In this document: one piece after another, positions 31,729-41,494 of the stretch
Numbering within the stretch: the stretch's first letter is position 1
Layout of the letters: each line of letters starts with the position of its first letter
DNA from: Rhizoclosmatium globosum
Taxonomy: Eukaryota; Chytridiomycota; Chytridiomycetes; Chytridiales; Chytriomycetaceae
Assembly: GCA_002104985.1 (NCBI GenBank)
Contig: MCGO01000051.1
Coordinates: 124,001-188,000 of the forward strand
DNA length: 64,000 bases
Direction: 5' to 3'
Notes under the pieces: generated by a model
The model's input: only the letters and a program-made list of their open reading frames with translations
Databases searched by the model: none
What the model was told of the DNA's origin: nothing
Made by a program: the position numbers and the translations under genes

Positions 31729-33170
31729 CTAAGTTTCCATCTTTGTCGGCTCCACACCACCACTGCCTCCCCCGCCACCCTCAGAAACAATCCGAAGAAT
31801 CCCCAAATCATCATCCACATCCGCCCTCGAAAGTCCTTGACACCCAGGAGCAGGCACAACCGCCACCCCAACCTTCACTCTCCGACCCTCAGAATTCACA
31901 TACGCTAAAACAGGACCCCGTCGACTCCGTTTCGATATCGACTCTTGGATCCATCGTGGCATGTTATTCACGTCTTGCTTTGTATGATTCGGTACACCAA
32001 CGCGCCGTCGCACCCGTCGCACAGACGATTCAACGTCTCCAGAGTCTTCGTATGCGGGGAGCGTGGTTCGGTGGCGGTATTCGGATTCGAGGGTTTTGAT
32101 CTGGTGGATGAGACGGTGTTGTATTTCGTCGCGTATGTGGGCGCGGGATCGTAGGAACTCTGCGTTCGCGGTTTCGACGGCGCAGGCACATGTTTCTATG
32201 GCAGAGCGTCGAGCGGCGGTTAAACGGGCTTGTCGTTTTGTATCGGAGGAGGTGTGGGATGTGGAGAGGGTTGTGAGGGATGTGAGGAGGGATGGGTGCA
32301 TGTCGGCGGCTAGGAGAGTTTCTTCGTGGGAGAGTTCTGTTGATTTGAGGGTGTAGAAGGTTTCTGCGGTGTTATTTAGGAGTGTGCGCAGGGATCGGGT
32401 TTCTTGGACGGCTGTGAGGAGGAGGGATTTGAAAGGCGCATCGAGAGGGTCAGGGAGGAATGTTGGAGGTGGAGAGAGGAGGGAGAGGGTTGACTCGTCG
32501 GAGGAAGAAGAGGAGGATTCTGGGTCTGAAGATTCTCCTGCCTCATCTTCTTCTTCTGCAGGTTCAGTTGAAGCCTGAGGTTTCAGATGTTCTTCTTGCA
32601 GTTGTTTTGAGGAAGCTGTGAGATTGAGTTGATGGGTTAGTTTAGGATGGCAAGGCAAGGTGGGATAGCAGGCAAACCTAGTTTTCTTCGAGAGTGAGGC
32701 CCTCGCGGCACAATGATTTCCTCGTCCTCGACATCATCCCCTTCCTCCTCGGCATCGCCCGCCCCATCCTCGTCATCTTCCACATCGGAAACAACGTCGT
32801 CGTCATCATCGTCTTCCTTGACATGAGCCAGGACAATTGAGGGCCGCCGCCTGAGTTCCTTCCGTGCGCGTGATTCGTCGTTTGATTCCTTTTCTTGTTC
32901 TGGTTCGATGTGTTGTTTCCCGTTTTCAGTTTGGTGATTCGCAGTTTCCGAGAGCCCGTTTGACGTGGTTGGCGTGGTTGAAGTTGTTGAATCACGGAGC
33001 AGTTCGTCGACAACCGCGGCGGCCGTGACAGACTCGTCAGTTTGATTCAGTTCGTTGTTCTCTTTTGCGATGGCTTCTTCCGCGTTTGAGTCTTTGTCTT
33101 TGGTGGTTCCCTTTCGCGTGAAGGGCGAGTTGAGGCGGTACTGTTTCAGGCGCTTGCTCACGGGCGGCAT
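31729..33170 (-). CDS. Acidic protein, tandem paralogue A
   Basis: Two exons: 33170 to about 32680, and about 32645-31729, roughly 470 residues from the ATG MPPVSKRLKQYRLNS. The first exon is disordered and acidic (VKEDDDDDDVVSDVEDDEDG), preceded by a basic RRRPSIVLAHV. The second half is helical (DAPFKSLLLTAVQETRSLRT; FYTLKSTELSHEETLLAADM; LRSRAHIRDEIQHRLIHQIK) and ends in a conserved block (GRRVKVGVAVVPAPGC...SRADVDDDLGILRIV). The downstream-neighbour gene at 33396-34922 shares this plan, so the pair is a tandem duplication. It has no signal or membrane segment. It is a nuclear or chromatin-type protein by composition only; the family is not recognised. Confidence 0.65.
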
Positions 33171-33395
33171 CGCTTTCACTTGGATTCAGGTGGAAGAGAA
33201 CTGGCTTGTCGGCGGTGGCGGTGGTGGTTGCGGTGGCGTCAAGTGGGGGGCAGAGGTCTCAAGGGATGTGGTCAGAGACACGCGATGTTTCAAAGTGAGC
33301 TTTTTTTCTCCGACCACTTTGGGTTGTTGCCAACGCCTGAACCCAATGTATGTAATAAATAGAATTCTAATAAATAGCTGCTCCTTCATAACCAA

Positions 33396-34922
33396 TCACT
33401 CCACAGCCATAGCAGACCCTCCTACAACAACATCCCCCATAGATTCTTCGGTACCAACAACTTCTCCATTAATGGACACATTCGCACTTGCAGAAAGAAC
33501 ACGCAACAGATTCAAATCATCATCCACGTCTCTCCTTCCTAACGATTCACAACCAGAAGAAGGCACCACCGCAACCCCCAACCCAACTCTCCTCCCACCT
33601 CTCACAAACGTCGCTGACCGCATCCGTTTCCTCGTTTGCACCGCCGACTGAATCCAATTCGGTGCATCAACAGTATTCAAAGCACTACACTCTTTCCTCT
33701 TCAATGAACCACTGGTACTACTAGGAATACTCAAGTCGACAACAAGACGACTCGCCGAATACTCGTTCGTCAAAGTAGTATTTAAATGCACGGAATCCGA
33801 CACAAGGTCTTCCCGAATATGAGACCGACGAGCAAGGAAAGTGTCGTTGTGTAGTTTGACTGTATGCATGCATGTGTCGATTGCGTGAGTCCTCAAAGCG
33901 TCTAATTTGGAAGAGAGGCGGGACATGTTTTCTGCGTGTTTTTGGGAGAGGGTGGAGTAGTGGGATAAAAGGGTTGGGTGGGCGTCTTGAAGGACTAGAG
34001 TTGTTTCGAGGTCGAGTTCAGTTGTTTTTAGGGTGTAGAGGGTGGATGCAGTTGTTGAGAGGAGGGATCTGAGGAGAGAAGACTCAGATTTTGCGGATGC
34101 GAGGAGGGATTTGAGGGCGATTGTTTCTGTGTCGTCTGTGGCGAGGGGTGTAATGTCTTGTTGGGAGAGGAAAGAGTCGAGAGAGTAGAGGGATTCCTGG
34201 GTCTCTTCAGAGGTTGAAGAAGAGGCAGTGGCCGTTGAAGAAGTGGCCGAGCGTGCTTCTACTTGGTCATCTTGATCAGTTGATTCCTGCTTTTGCGGCT
34301 GTTCCCCAACAACAACAACAACAGCATCGCCGTCCTCCGAGAGTTCTGACACGACATCGGACACGTCGTCGTCGTTGTCGTTGTTTTCTTCGTCATCTTT
34401 TTGAATGTGATCGTTGTTGTTTTGAAACAGGTTAATTTGGATTGACGGGCGGCGCGGCTTCTCCTTTTCGAGATTGAGTTCGAGTTCGAGTTCGTGTTTT
34501 GAAAGTTGCGGCGATGGCGATGGCGAAGGCGATCGAGAAAGCGAAAGCGGAAGCGGAAGAGACGCGACGAGTTGTGGCGTTGGTTCGAGTGACGGCGGTG
34601 GTTTGTCTTTCAAGTTGTCGTTTGCGAAGCCTCCTTCTTCGTCTTCGTCTTCGTTCTCCTCGGCTTCAACTTCTTCTTCTTCTTCTTCTTTCTTACCAAA
34701 AGAAGTTGCCTCAATCTGTGCTTTCTTTGCACTTGGAACAACATTCACCTTCGAATCAATAGCTGAAACACTCCCTCGCGTCGCCCGAGTGCGTCGCGTT
34801 GCTGACCCGCGTCTAGTCGGTGCAGAATACTCTTCAAGATGCCCTGATGCTTCTGTGCCAATGGCCGTCTGGAAACTCATCAAAATGTCTTTGTTTTGCT
34901 TTCTGTGAGAATTCTTACTCAT
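33396..34922 (-). CDS. Acidic protein, tandem paralogue B
   Basis: A single exon of 508 residues from the ATG at 34922 (MSKNSHRKQNKDILMSFQTA). The same plan as paralogue A: a basic/acidic disordered N-terminal half with RRPSIQINLFQ and a KDDEENNDNDDDVSDVVSE stretch, a helical segment (ALKSLLASAKSESSLLRSLL; LYTLKTTELDLETTLVLQDA; FLARRSHIREDLVSDSVHLN), and the conserved end (GRRVGLGVAVVPSSGC...GRRDVDDDLNLLRVL). Shared elements with A include the LLRSLLSTTASTLYTLKTTEL-like helix, WIQ followed by a basic stretch, and the final VAVVP-x-GC-x5-R-DVDDDL block. Unlike A it has no intron. No enzyme motif is seen. Confidence 0.7.
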   Translation of the reverse strand: MSKNSHRKQNKDILMSFQTAIGTEASGHLEEYSAPTRRGSATRRTRATRGSVSAIDSKVNVVPSAKKAQIEATSFGKKEEEEEEVEAEENEDEDEEGGFANDNLKDKPPPSLEPTPQLVASLPLPLSLSRSPSPSPSPQLSKHELELELNLEKEKPRRPSIQINLFQNNNDHIQKDDEENNDNDDDVSDVVSELSEDGDAVVVVVGEQPQKQESTDQDDQVEARSATSSTATASSSTSEETQESLYSLDSFLSQQDITPLATDDTETIALKSLLASAKSESSLLRSLLSTTASTLYTLKTTELDLETTLVLQDAHPTLLSHYSTLSQKHAENMSRLSSKLDALRTHAIDTCMHTVKLHNDTFLARRSHIREDLVSDSVHLNTTLTNEYSASRLVVDLSIPSSTSGSLKRKECSALNTVDAPNWIQSAVQTRKRMRSATFVRGGRRVGLGVAVVPSSGCESLGRRDVDDDLNLLRVLSASANVSINGEVVGTEESMGDVVVGGSAMAVE

Positions 34923-34997
34923 TCAAAAAATATCAACTATATTCTTGTTACAACAATTCTGGATTGACTTATTATGCTGTACTTAAGCCCTGCTTTC

Positions 34998-35999
34998 TCA
35001 ATCATATTTAATCTCAGGAGTAGGAAAATCCCTGAACAAAACGGCATTGAAAAACGTCCATACCATTTTGAGCTCTAAGCGTTGAATATTTGTCCGACAT
35101 AGACTTTGAATCCCGTCTGATACAATATTTCTTGATGTATTGACTAATATGAGTTCCCGCAAAGACGGGAGCAAAGGCGAAGAGGGCAACTTTCTTACTA
35201 ATCTCTCTCTTCCACCTTCCCGTCCAAGATCTTTGTAGCGTACTTCAAAGTACAAAATACATGAACAGAATTGTAACATGTATGATATGTCTTCATTGCA
35301 GAAAGCATCATGCATCACAACCTTTGTTGGATTGAGTCCTTGAAATGCAAGTGGCTCTGGAAGCTCCTTGAGAACAGAGAATTCTAGATGAATAACCTTC
35401 TTTTGGTGCAATGTAACGAATTTCCCCCATTCAATCAAGTGAGAAGACACGTATCTCGGGCTCAACCTTAACAAAAGATTGCGTGATGAATGTTTGGATT
35501 GTGTTGCTATGTCGGATATGTGTACGCCAGAGAGTTCGGTGTATCCATTGAACCTGTCGAGTAGACTTGTGTATGCTTTTACGACTTTGTTGTCAATTAA
35601 TATTCCCTGTTTCAAGCAGTTTGGCCAGAGGTCGGTTAACGCTAGTCGCTTTTGGGGATGCAGGCCGCCAACGGTGTATAACGTGGAAGCGTACTCATTC
35701 AATTCTGGGATGGCGCGGCAAAACCGTATCATGTCCTTTCCTTCGCGGAGATATCTGACAATCTCGTCTAACAATTCCTGAGGAAGCATTTCGATTGTGA
35801 TTGAGCTCTCAGGCTTTGCTTGAGATAGATGGGCTGCTTCGACTTCAAGTTGCTTGGCTCCATATCCGATATCTTGCATGCTACACTCTTTCAGAGTAGC
35901 TTGAATTTCCTTCATGTCGAACGAATTGTTGAGTTCTTGATCAGAACGGTTATTCTGAGACTGTTGAAGAGGAGTGCCAGTTACATATGGTAATTCCAT
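34998..35999 (-). CDS. F-box-like protein, tandem paralogue A
   Basis: About 333 residues from the ATG at 35999 (MELPYVTGTPLQQSQNNRSD), single exon. A short N-terminal F-box-like motif (ITIEMLPQELLDEIVRYLRE) is followed by 'MIRFCRAIPELNEYASTLYT', the usual F-box continuation. Then comes a long Leu-rich helical region (LLDRFNGYTELSGVHISDIA; HLIEWGKFVTLHQKKVIHLE; LREL ILVNTSR), ending FPTPEIKYD. F-box proteins link targets to SCF ubiquitin ligases; that role is inferred from the motif alone. The frame is open 38 codons upstream without an ATG, and that part resembles the C-terminus of this same family (FTTPDIKFV), suggesting a duplication scar. Confidence 0.65.
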   Translation of the reverse strand: MELPYVTGTPLQQSQNNRSDQELNNSFDMKEIQATLKECSMQDIGYGAKQLEVEAAHLSQAKPESSITIEMLPQELLDEIVRYLREGKDMIRFCRAIPELNEYASTLYTVGGLHPQKRLALTDLWPNCLKQGILIDNKVVKAYTSLLDRFNGYTELSGVHISDIATQSKHSSRNLLLRLSPRYVSSHLIEWGKFVTLHQKKVIHLEFSVLKELPEPLAFQGLNPTKVVMHDAFCNEDISYMLQFCSCILYFEVRYKDLGREGGRERLVRKLPSSPLLPSLRELILVNTSRNIVSDGIQSLCRTNIQRLELKMVWTFFNAVLFRDFPTPEIKYD

Positions 36000-36073
36000 T
36001 TTAACAAATTTAATGTCAGGGGTTGTGAACCTTCTCAACGCATCGAAAACTAATGATAATTTATTATAACCAA

Positions 36074-37165
36074 CTACCTGGTCACCGCAATTCCGTCGGT
36101 TATCCTGTGCCAACGGAGTCCAGCTCTCACAATTTCATCCAACTCAATTTCAGGATTATTGAGAATACATTTCTTATGGCTCATGAATTTAAGCTGCAAC
36201 AATTGAAGATCTGTCTGAGGCATTTTTTGAATCACGTCTGAAAGAATCCCTCTTGACGCGTTTACCAGTAAGAGTTCTCTCAACGACGTGAGTATTGTTG
36301 TTGCCGTAATTTGATGTTCAGGGAGGGAAGTTCGAAGCCTTATGTAATGGACTTCAAGCGACGTTAGGCGCACACAATATTGCAAAAGATCTGCAATATC
36401 AAGTTTCCATAACACGTTTTTCAACACAACTTTTGACGGGTTGAGTTCGCGAAATAGACTTTGGGTAGGAATCGGAGATAGGTATGTTATGGTGAGCTCG
36501 ACAATCTTCTTTCGGTACGTTGTGGTGAATTTGCCCCATTCTGCCATTGACATCAAACTATGTAACGTCAGCGAAATATTCTTTGATGAATACTGGACTC
36601 TCTTTTCAATATCTGATGGATCTATCTCAGAGAGTTTCGTGTATCCATTAAATTGATCAAGCAGTCTGATGTAAGGCTTCGGGACACCTTTGTCATTGAA
36701 ATCCTTTGGATCAATACAATCAGATCGGAAGTTTGGCCAGAAGTCGAATACATCTTTTCCTGGATGCAAAGCTTCCATTGCATACAATATCGAAGCATAC
36801 TTGTTTAAGGCTGGAACGGCACAACAAAAGCGTATCATTGACCAGGAGTCGCGGAGGTGCCCGACAATCTCGCCCAATACATCTCGAGGCATCATTTCGA
36901 TTGTGGTTGCACTGATCTGTTCCAGTTGAAACTGCGGGTTGTGCTCTTGTTTGTGCTTTTCAAGTTTCTGTTCCCTTTCAGTGTGTCGGCTCTTGTGCTG
37001 TCTCTTGGTTTTTTGGAGGTCCTTTTGGTCGATAGAGTCATCGCATTCTTGATACGAAGTGACATCGGCACGTTGTTGACGGAGGCGGGTCGACTTTCTA
37101 GTCCACATTCGTTTTTGGAAAATAAATAGCGCATTAGCAACATAATTATTCCAGTTTACTGACAT
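36074..37165 (-). CDS. F-box-like protein, tandem paralogue B
   Basis: A single exon of 363 residues from the ATG at 37165 (MSVNWNNYVANALFIFQKRM). The N-terminal 90 residues are basic (KRQHKSRHTEREQKLEKHKQ). The F-box-like motif is TTIEMMPRDVLGEIVGHLRD, then MIRFCCAVPALNKYASILYA, LLDQFNGYTKLSEIDPSDIE, AEWGKFTTTYRKKIVELTIT, LNPSKVVLKNVLWKLDIADL and LTSLREL LLVNASRGILSD. These align block by block with the neighbour at 34998-35999. The C-terminus runs past the paralogue's end (ELDEIVRAGLRWHRITDGIA). Expanded F-box-like families are common in fungi, but the substrate cannot be guessed here. Confidence 0.68.
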   Translation of the reverse strand: MSVNWNNYVANALFIFQKRMWTRKSTRLRQQRADVTSYQECDDSIDQKDLQKTKRQHKSRHTEREQKLEKHKQEHNPQFQLEQISATTIEMMPRDVLGEIVGHLRDSWSMIRFCCAVPALNKYASILYAMEALHPGKDVFDFWPNFRSDCIDPKDFNDKGVPKPYIRLLDQFNGYTKLSEIDPSDIEKRVQYSSKNISLTLHSLMSMAEWGKFTTTYRKKIVELTITYLSPIPTQSLFRELNPSKVVLKNVLWKLDIADLLQYCVRLTSLEVHYIRLRTSLPEHQITATTILTSLRELLLVNASRGILSDVIQKMPQTDLQLLQLKFMSHKKCILNNPEIELDEIVRAGLRWHRITDGIAVTR

Positions 37166-37216
37166 TAAAGTTGTGTTATATTTATTTATGAAAAGTTGTT
37201 TGGAAAACTAAAACTG

Positions 37217-40200
37217 ATGCTGACTGAAGAAAGACTTCCGACCATCGAGACTGAGGTTGAAATCCAGAGCAAATCCACGCATCTTCTTTCTTCAGCATTC
37301 AAAGATTCCGCTGCAACATTCGAGGAGGAGGATGTGGAAGTTGTCCTTGAGCCACTCAAACAACTCCAACTTCAATTGGAATCATCAACAAAGAACAAGT
37401 TTGACGAAAGCGATGATGAACTTGAGACGAGAAACAAGGCCTGGTTTAGCCGTGTGGCAAGGTATGTGTTGTGCTTTCAGCGAAAGCTGACCTGTCAAAA
37501 CTCACCTCGTTTATACCCTCCACATACAATACACAGTTTACCAGATCTTAAGCACGTACAGTATCATGGAAACACAGACTACGCTGCAGGTCGCCTCCCC
37601 TTCAAGGAAATACAAGGTACACTTCACTTTCCTTCAAGCATTCCAAACTAACCAACTCTCCAACCCAAGTATATCGAACTGCCACTTTTCTATGCATGGG
37701 CCCTTCACCAGATCGTATCACTTCAGCCTCTATCCCAGTTTTTTACGTTCCGTCCACGTCCACACTCGAAGACGATCCTGAGAAGATTATCAAAAAGTAT
37801 TGGGCGCTGATTGGTCTCCCTTCTCATGCGCCTACTGCGAAAATCAGACGGATTCCGTCTCTTTCGCCTGACTCGGATTCTATGGATGTCGCGTGTCTGT
37901 CTGCGTTTTTGAGTGAAGATGTTGCGGTTGGGCGGAGACCGAGTGTTGTTGTTTGTCGGGCTTTGGATTCTGCTGGTTCTGGGGAGTGGGACGCGTTGGG
38001 GAAAGTGAGGGAGGCGTGTTCGAGGTTTGGTTGTTGGATGCATGTGGAGTGGTAAGTCGTTTGGAATACCTAAAGCCTTATAACGCTGTTGTTTATGTAT
38101 ATAGTGATTCGGCTGCTCTAGTTTCGGATTCAACGACGTTGTCAACACCAAACACCCAACTAACAGCGTTACGACAAGCAGACTCTATCACTTTGTATCC
38201 AACACCTGCATTTAAGCTCCAGTCTCCAAACCTCACACCTGTCACTTTCTTTAACACTGTCGACCCACGTCTCATGGATCCACTCCACCTTGACGCGTTC
38301 GAAACCTTCACGCCGTCGGTTTTGGAACAAGGCGTCCTCCAAATCGGAGGTCGTCGTCGCAGCAGTGCTGGAGGTGCTTTGATTGCTAGTGTGTTGCAGC
38401 AAAGGACGAGCGGGGAAATGAGTCGAAGCGGGTCTGTGTCTTCAGTCACAAGTGTAAATGGGGGTGGAGGAAGTACAGGAAATAGTGCAAAGTTGCTGAA
38501 AAGGATGAGCAGTAGTGCGTTGTTTCATGCAGCGTGTAATGGAATTGTTGCTGCGGATGTTTGTTTGGAGACGACAAAGAGTATTTACACACTTCCTTGG
38601 CGATTGTTTTCAAAGAGCGGATGGATTGAAAATGTTGCGGCGCTTTATTTGGAGGGTAGACAGCTGGTATGTGTTTCCTTTTCTCATCAAATCTGCTATA
38701 CTAAAGCATACACAGGTTGACAAAATTACTGTTACGCTAGAATCTCTTCCAGATATTGATGTTCATCATACCGCGTCGTCATTGGAAAACAACTCCTTGA
38801 CTGTTTTGTTCCGGTTTCAACCAACTGTTTCTGTCAGCGAGACTCTCTTGACTCATCCCATGCCGCTGCCATTGCACAAATCTCATGTTCCAGAGAAACC
38901 AATGTCGTTTATTCCGAAGCCAGCTTATCAAGGAGCCAGCCCTTGGACTCCTGGATTCGGAACGAAGGAGAGTCTGATGGAGATGGAGCAAAGTCGCAGA
39001 GAGGCATGGGGGAATAAGATGAATGGCGAACTTGGAACTCGTGTTGTGAGTTTTGATTTTATTTTATTCCGAGGTTTGAGCCTAATGATGTTTTTTAGTT
39101 GTTTGATATGCTATCTGATGACTTGAAGGATTACCTTCAACTTGAGCTGGTACCTTTTGCAGGATTTACATGGATTCGCTATCAGGCGATGAATTATCGT
39201 GAGTGTTTTGCAATATGACACAACAAATTAAAAAAGACATTTTAATTAGATTCTTCAAGTATTCAATCGCATCACGAACTTGTATCTCTTCTGCTTGACC
39301 AGGTGACTGAAATCGGCGAAAGTATCAACAGGACATTCTCAATGCAGAAGGCAGTTGAGTCCCTTGTCTCAAAGCCAGAGTTCTGCGTTGAATTGAGATA
39401 TATCCCACCTTCAAAAGTTCTTCCCTTCCGAAACGCCCAAAACACCGACGACCAGCCATTTATTGGCCTTGGTGGCATTCATTTCACACCTAGTTACTTA
39501 GAGCTCGAAGCTGATCCAATTGATCCCGGTGTTGTGAAGGACTTGGACGCTTTGAACGAATGCATGGCAGACGCGTTGGCCTCAGACCATGAAACAATGT
39601 TTAGCCGCGGAATTATTTCTAAATCATGGAACCCAGACGCCAGAGGCGGTCTCTCAAAAATCACACGATGTATCCGTATCGGAACAATTACTCCTCAACA
39701 CACACTCTCCAGTCTTTTAGAATCCATTCTCAAAAAGGGAAGGGAGCTCGAACGTGGAGATCAGTTCCTCGCTACACTCTCTGAAGTCGTTCGTCGCGGT
39801 ATTGGCGAAGCGGAAACTTGTCTCCGTAGACAAATGGTTGCTGAAGAAGTCTCTTTGTTTAAGAGCCTTCCAGTGATTGGAACTGTGTTGGGACTTATGG
39901 GTGTGCTTCCGTCTCCTGATGGCGAGACTGCCATTGTGAGTGAAGAGAAGGCAGGTTTTACAAGAAAAATGAGTTTGGAGAGTTTGCAGCGTGCGACTTC
40001 GAGTAGAAGTTTTGACGATGTTAGTGGTGGTAAACGCGGTCCGGGAGCCGTGAGAGCTGTTGTGAAGAGTTTTACGCTTTCGGGAGGTTTTCATGTCGAG
40101 CCTATTGATGAGACGCAGATTGTAAAGGCTACTGTTGTTGAGGATGTGGAATCGGATGGTCATAGAGATTCGAGTAGCGAGGTGGATGGCTATGAATATT

Positions 40201-40319
40201 CGGGAGAGGAAGCTGACGGTGAAGAGGAGGAGGAAGAGGAGGAGCTTCCTGAAGGAGAGTTGGAAGACGATGAATTTAGCAGGCGTATAAGTTATGTTGG
40301 GGATGGGGAATCTCATTAG
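37217..40319 (+). CDS. PDXDC1-like pyridoxal-dependent decarboxylase-fold protein (probable pseudoenzyme)
   Basis: About 840 residues in seven or eight exons. It starts MLTEERLPTIETEVEIQSKS and ends FSRRISYVGDGESH. It matches the PDXDC1 family (fold-type I, group II decarboxylase-like): 'ACSRFGCWMHVE' aligns with the family's QYGIWLHVEG. 'ADSITLYPTPAFKLQ' aligns with the PDXDC1 segment CDSMTMTPGPW, where real decarboxylases have the PLP-binding HK. The C-terminal family block is present (LSEVVRRGIGEAETCLRRQM and SLFKSLPVIGTVLGLMGVLP). No Lys stands at the Schiff-base position, so catalysis is doubtful. Introns are visible at about 37463-37536, 37615-37668, 38052-38102, 38666-38713, 39045-39097 and 39200-39250. 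The acidic tail (EEEEEEEELPEGELEDDE) is lineage-specific. Confidence 0.8.
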
Positions 40320-40470
40320 TTTGGTTGTTAATCTGAGCGGAATGAAGTTGTTTATTTTGGAATAAAGCACCAATTTAAACCACCAAAATGCTACCACCAA
40401 AACCGCAGCAAGAGAGATTTATTACGTGCGTGCCATCAAATAGTTAAGTTATTGCAGATGTCAGCCTTCA

Positions 40471-41190
40471 TCAGAAATCCTCCTTGTCAGATCTTCTCTT
40501 TGCCAAAAACAGGTAAATCTCATCAACCGCCTTGAATCGCGGATCCAAATCGTCTTCCATAACATGCCTAAATCTGAAATGCTCTCCAAACTGTTTGAAG
40601 AAGGAGACTTCCTTATCGAAATTCCTTCGTTCATAAGCCATAATGACGAGTGTATTTGGGTTTTTGTCGCAGAGGGCTTTGAGGGTATAGTTCAATGGAG
40701 CAAAGCAAGATTCGTCGTATACACAGTCGGCAAGCAAGATAACATCAACCGGTAGCAACGCTTCAACGTCCGGAGGCAGTGGCGAACTGAGCCCCAGTTC
40801 TTTGCATTGATCCTCTGAGCGCCACTCAAGAGTCTTCACTTGCACATTCGCAGCCCTTTCCGTATTCAATTTGAGGATTGGGTGCAGTTTCTCCACGTCT
40901 GAAACGACGACCGTTGCCTCGTTCGCGATCGCACTCGCAACCAGGCCAAGAAGACCACAGCCAGAGCCAAGTTCGAGAATCCGGACTGGACCCACGTGCG
41001 TGTTCGGAGTTGATCTGGTTCCTGATCCGGAGAAGCCTTTGGTCACGAGCGACGGAAGCTGCTTTTCAAGGTACTTTGCGAGGACAAGACTCGAGTCCCA
41101 AACTGTCGCTCCGAGGACGTCCGCGTCTTGCTGCACTTCAAGAAGGGTGCCGTCTTTGAGCTCATATGTGTATGTGTGCGTGGTTGCCAT
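40471..41190 (-). CDS. METTL21-type protein-lysine methyltransferase (VCP-KMT-like)
   Basis: Single-exon, 239-residue SAM-dependent methyltransferase with a seven-strand fold. Visible motifs: the pre-motif 'LGATVWDSSLVLAKYLEKQL' (the WDSS/W start typical of METTL21), motif I RILELGSGCGLLGLVASAI, the acidic loop 'VVSDVEKLHPILKLN', motif post-II/III with LLADCVYDESCFAPL (the DxVY signature of the family) and 'VIMAYERRNFDKEVSFF'. The spacing and the DVEKLHPILKLN loop are closest to METTL21D/VCP lysine methyltransferase, which trimethylates one Lys in the AAA ATPase p97/Cdc48. The substrate here is inferred from that resemblance. It is convergent with the PDXDC1-like gene (about 150 bp apart) and precedes the vigilin 3' end by about 300 bp. 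Confidence 0.88.
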   Translation of the reverse strand: MATTHTYTYELKDGTLLEVQQDADVLGATVWDSSLVLAKYLEKQLPSLVTKGFSGSGTRSTPNTHVGPVRILELGSGCGLLGLVASAIANEATVVVSDVEKLHPILKLNTERAANVQVKTLEWRSEDQCKELGLSSPLPPDVEALLPVDVILLADCVYDESCFAPLNYTLKALCDKNPNTLVIMAYERRNFDKEVSFFKQFGEHFRFRHVMEDDLDPRFKAVDEIYLFLAKRRSDKEDF

Positions 41191-41494
41191 TTCTTGCTTG
41201 ATTTCCAGTTAAAAAGAGTTTCAAATCAAACCTCAAGTTATAATATAATTCACGAGAATATTCATTCGAATGCAGAGTGAATGCCCCTGTTCACGCCATT
41301 CAGCATGCAAAAGTCATGATACACATTCAACTTCTGATATAAAAGCAAAGTACAAACAATAGGTATTCTTTTTCAATCAAAAACAAGTTAAAGAGGAGTT
41401 CAAACGACAATAATAGAAGGTGTATCTCTTCTCCACAAAAATACAAAAAAATAAAACGTTCAAGCCCACTCTCCTCATCCAAAAGTCACTTAAA

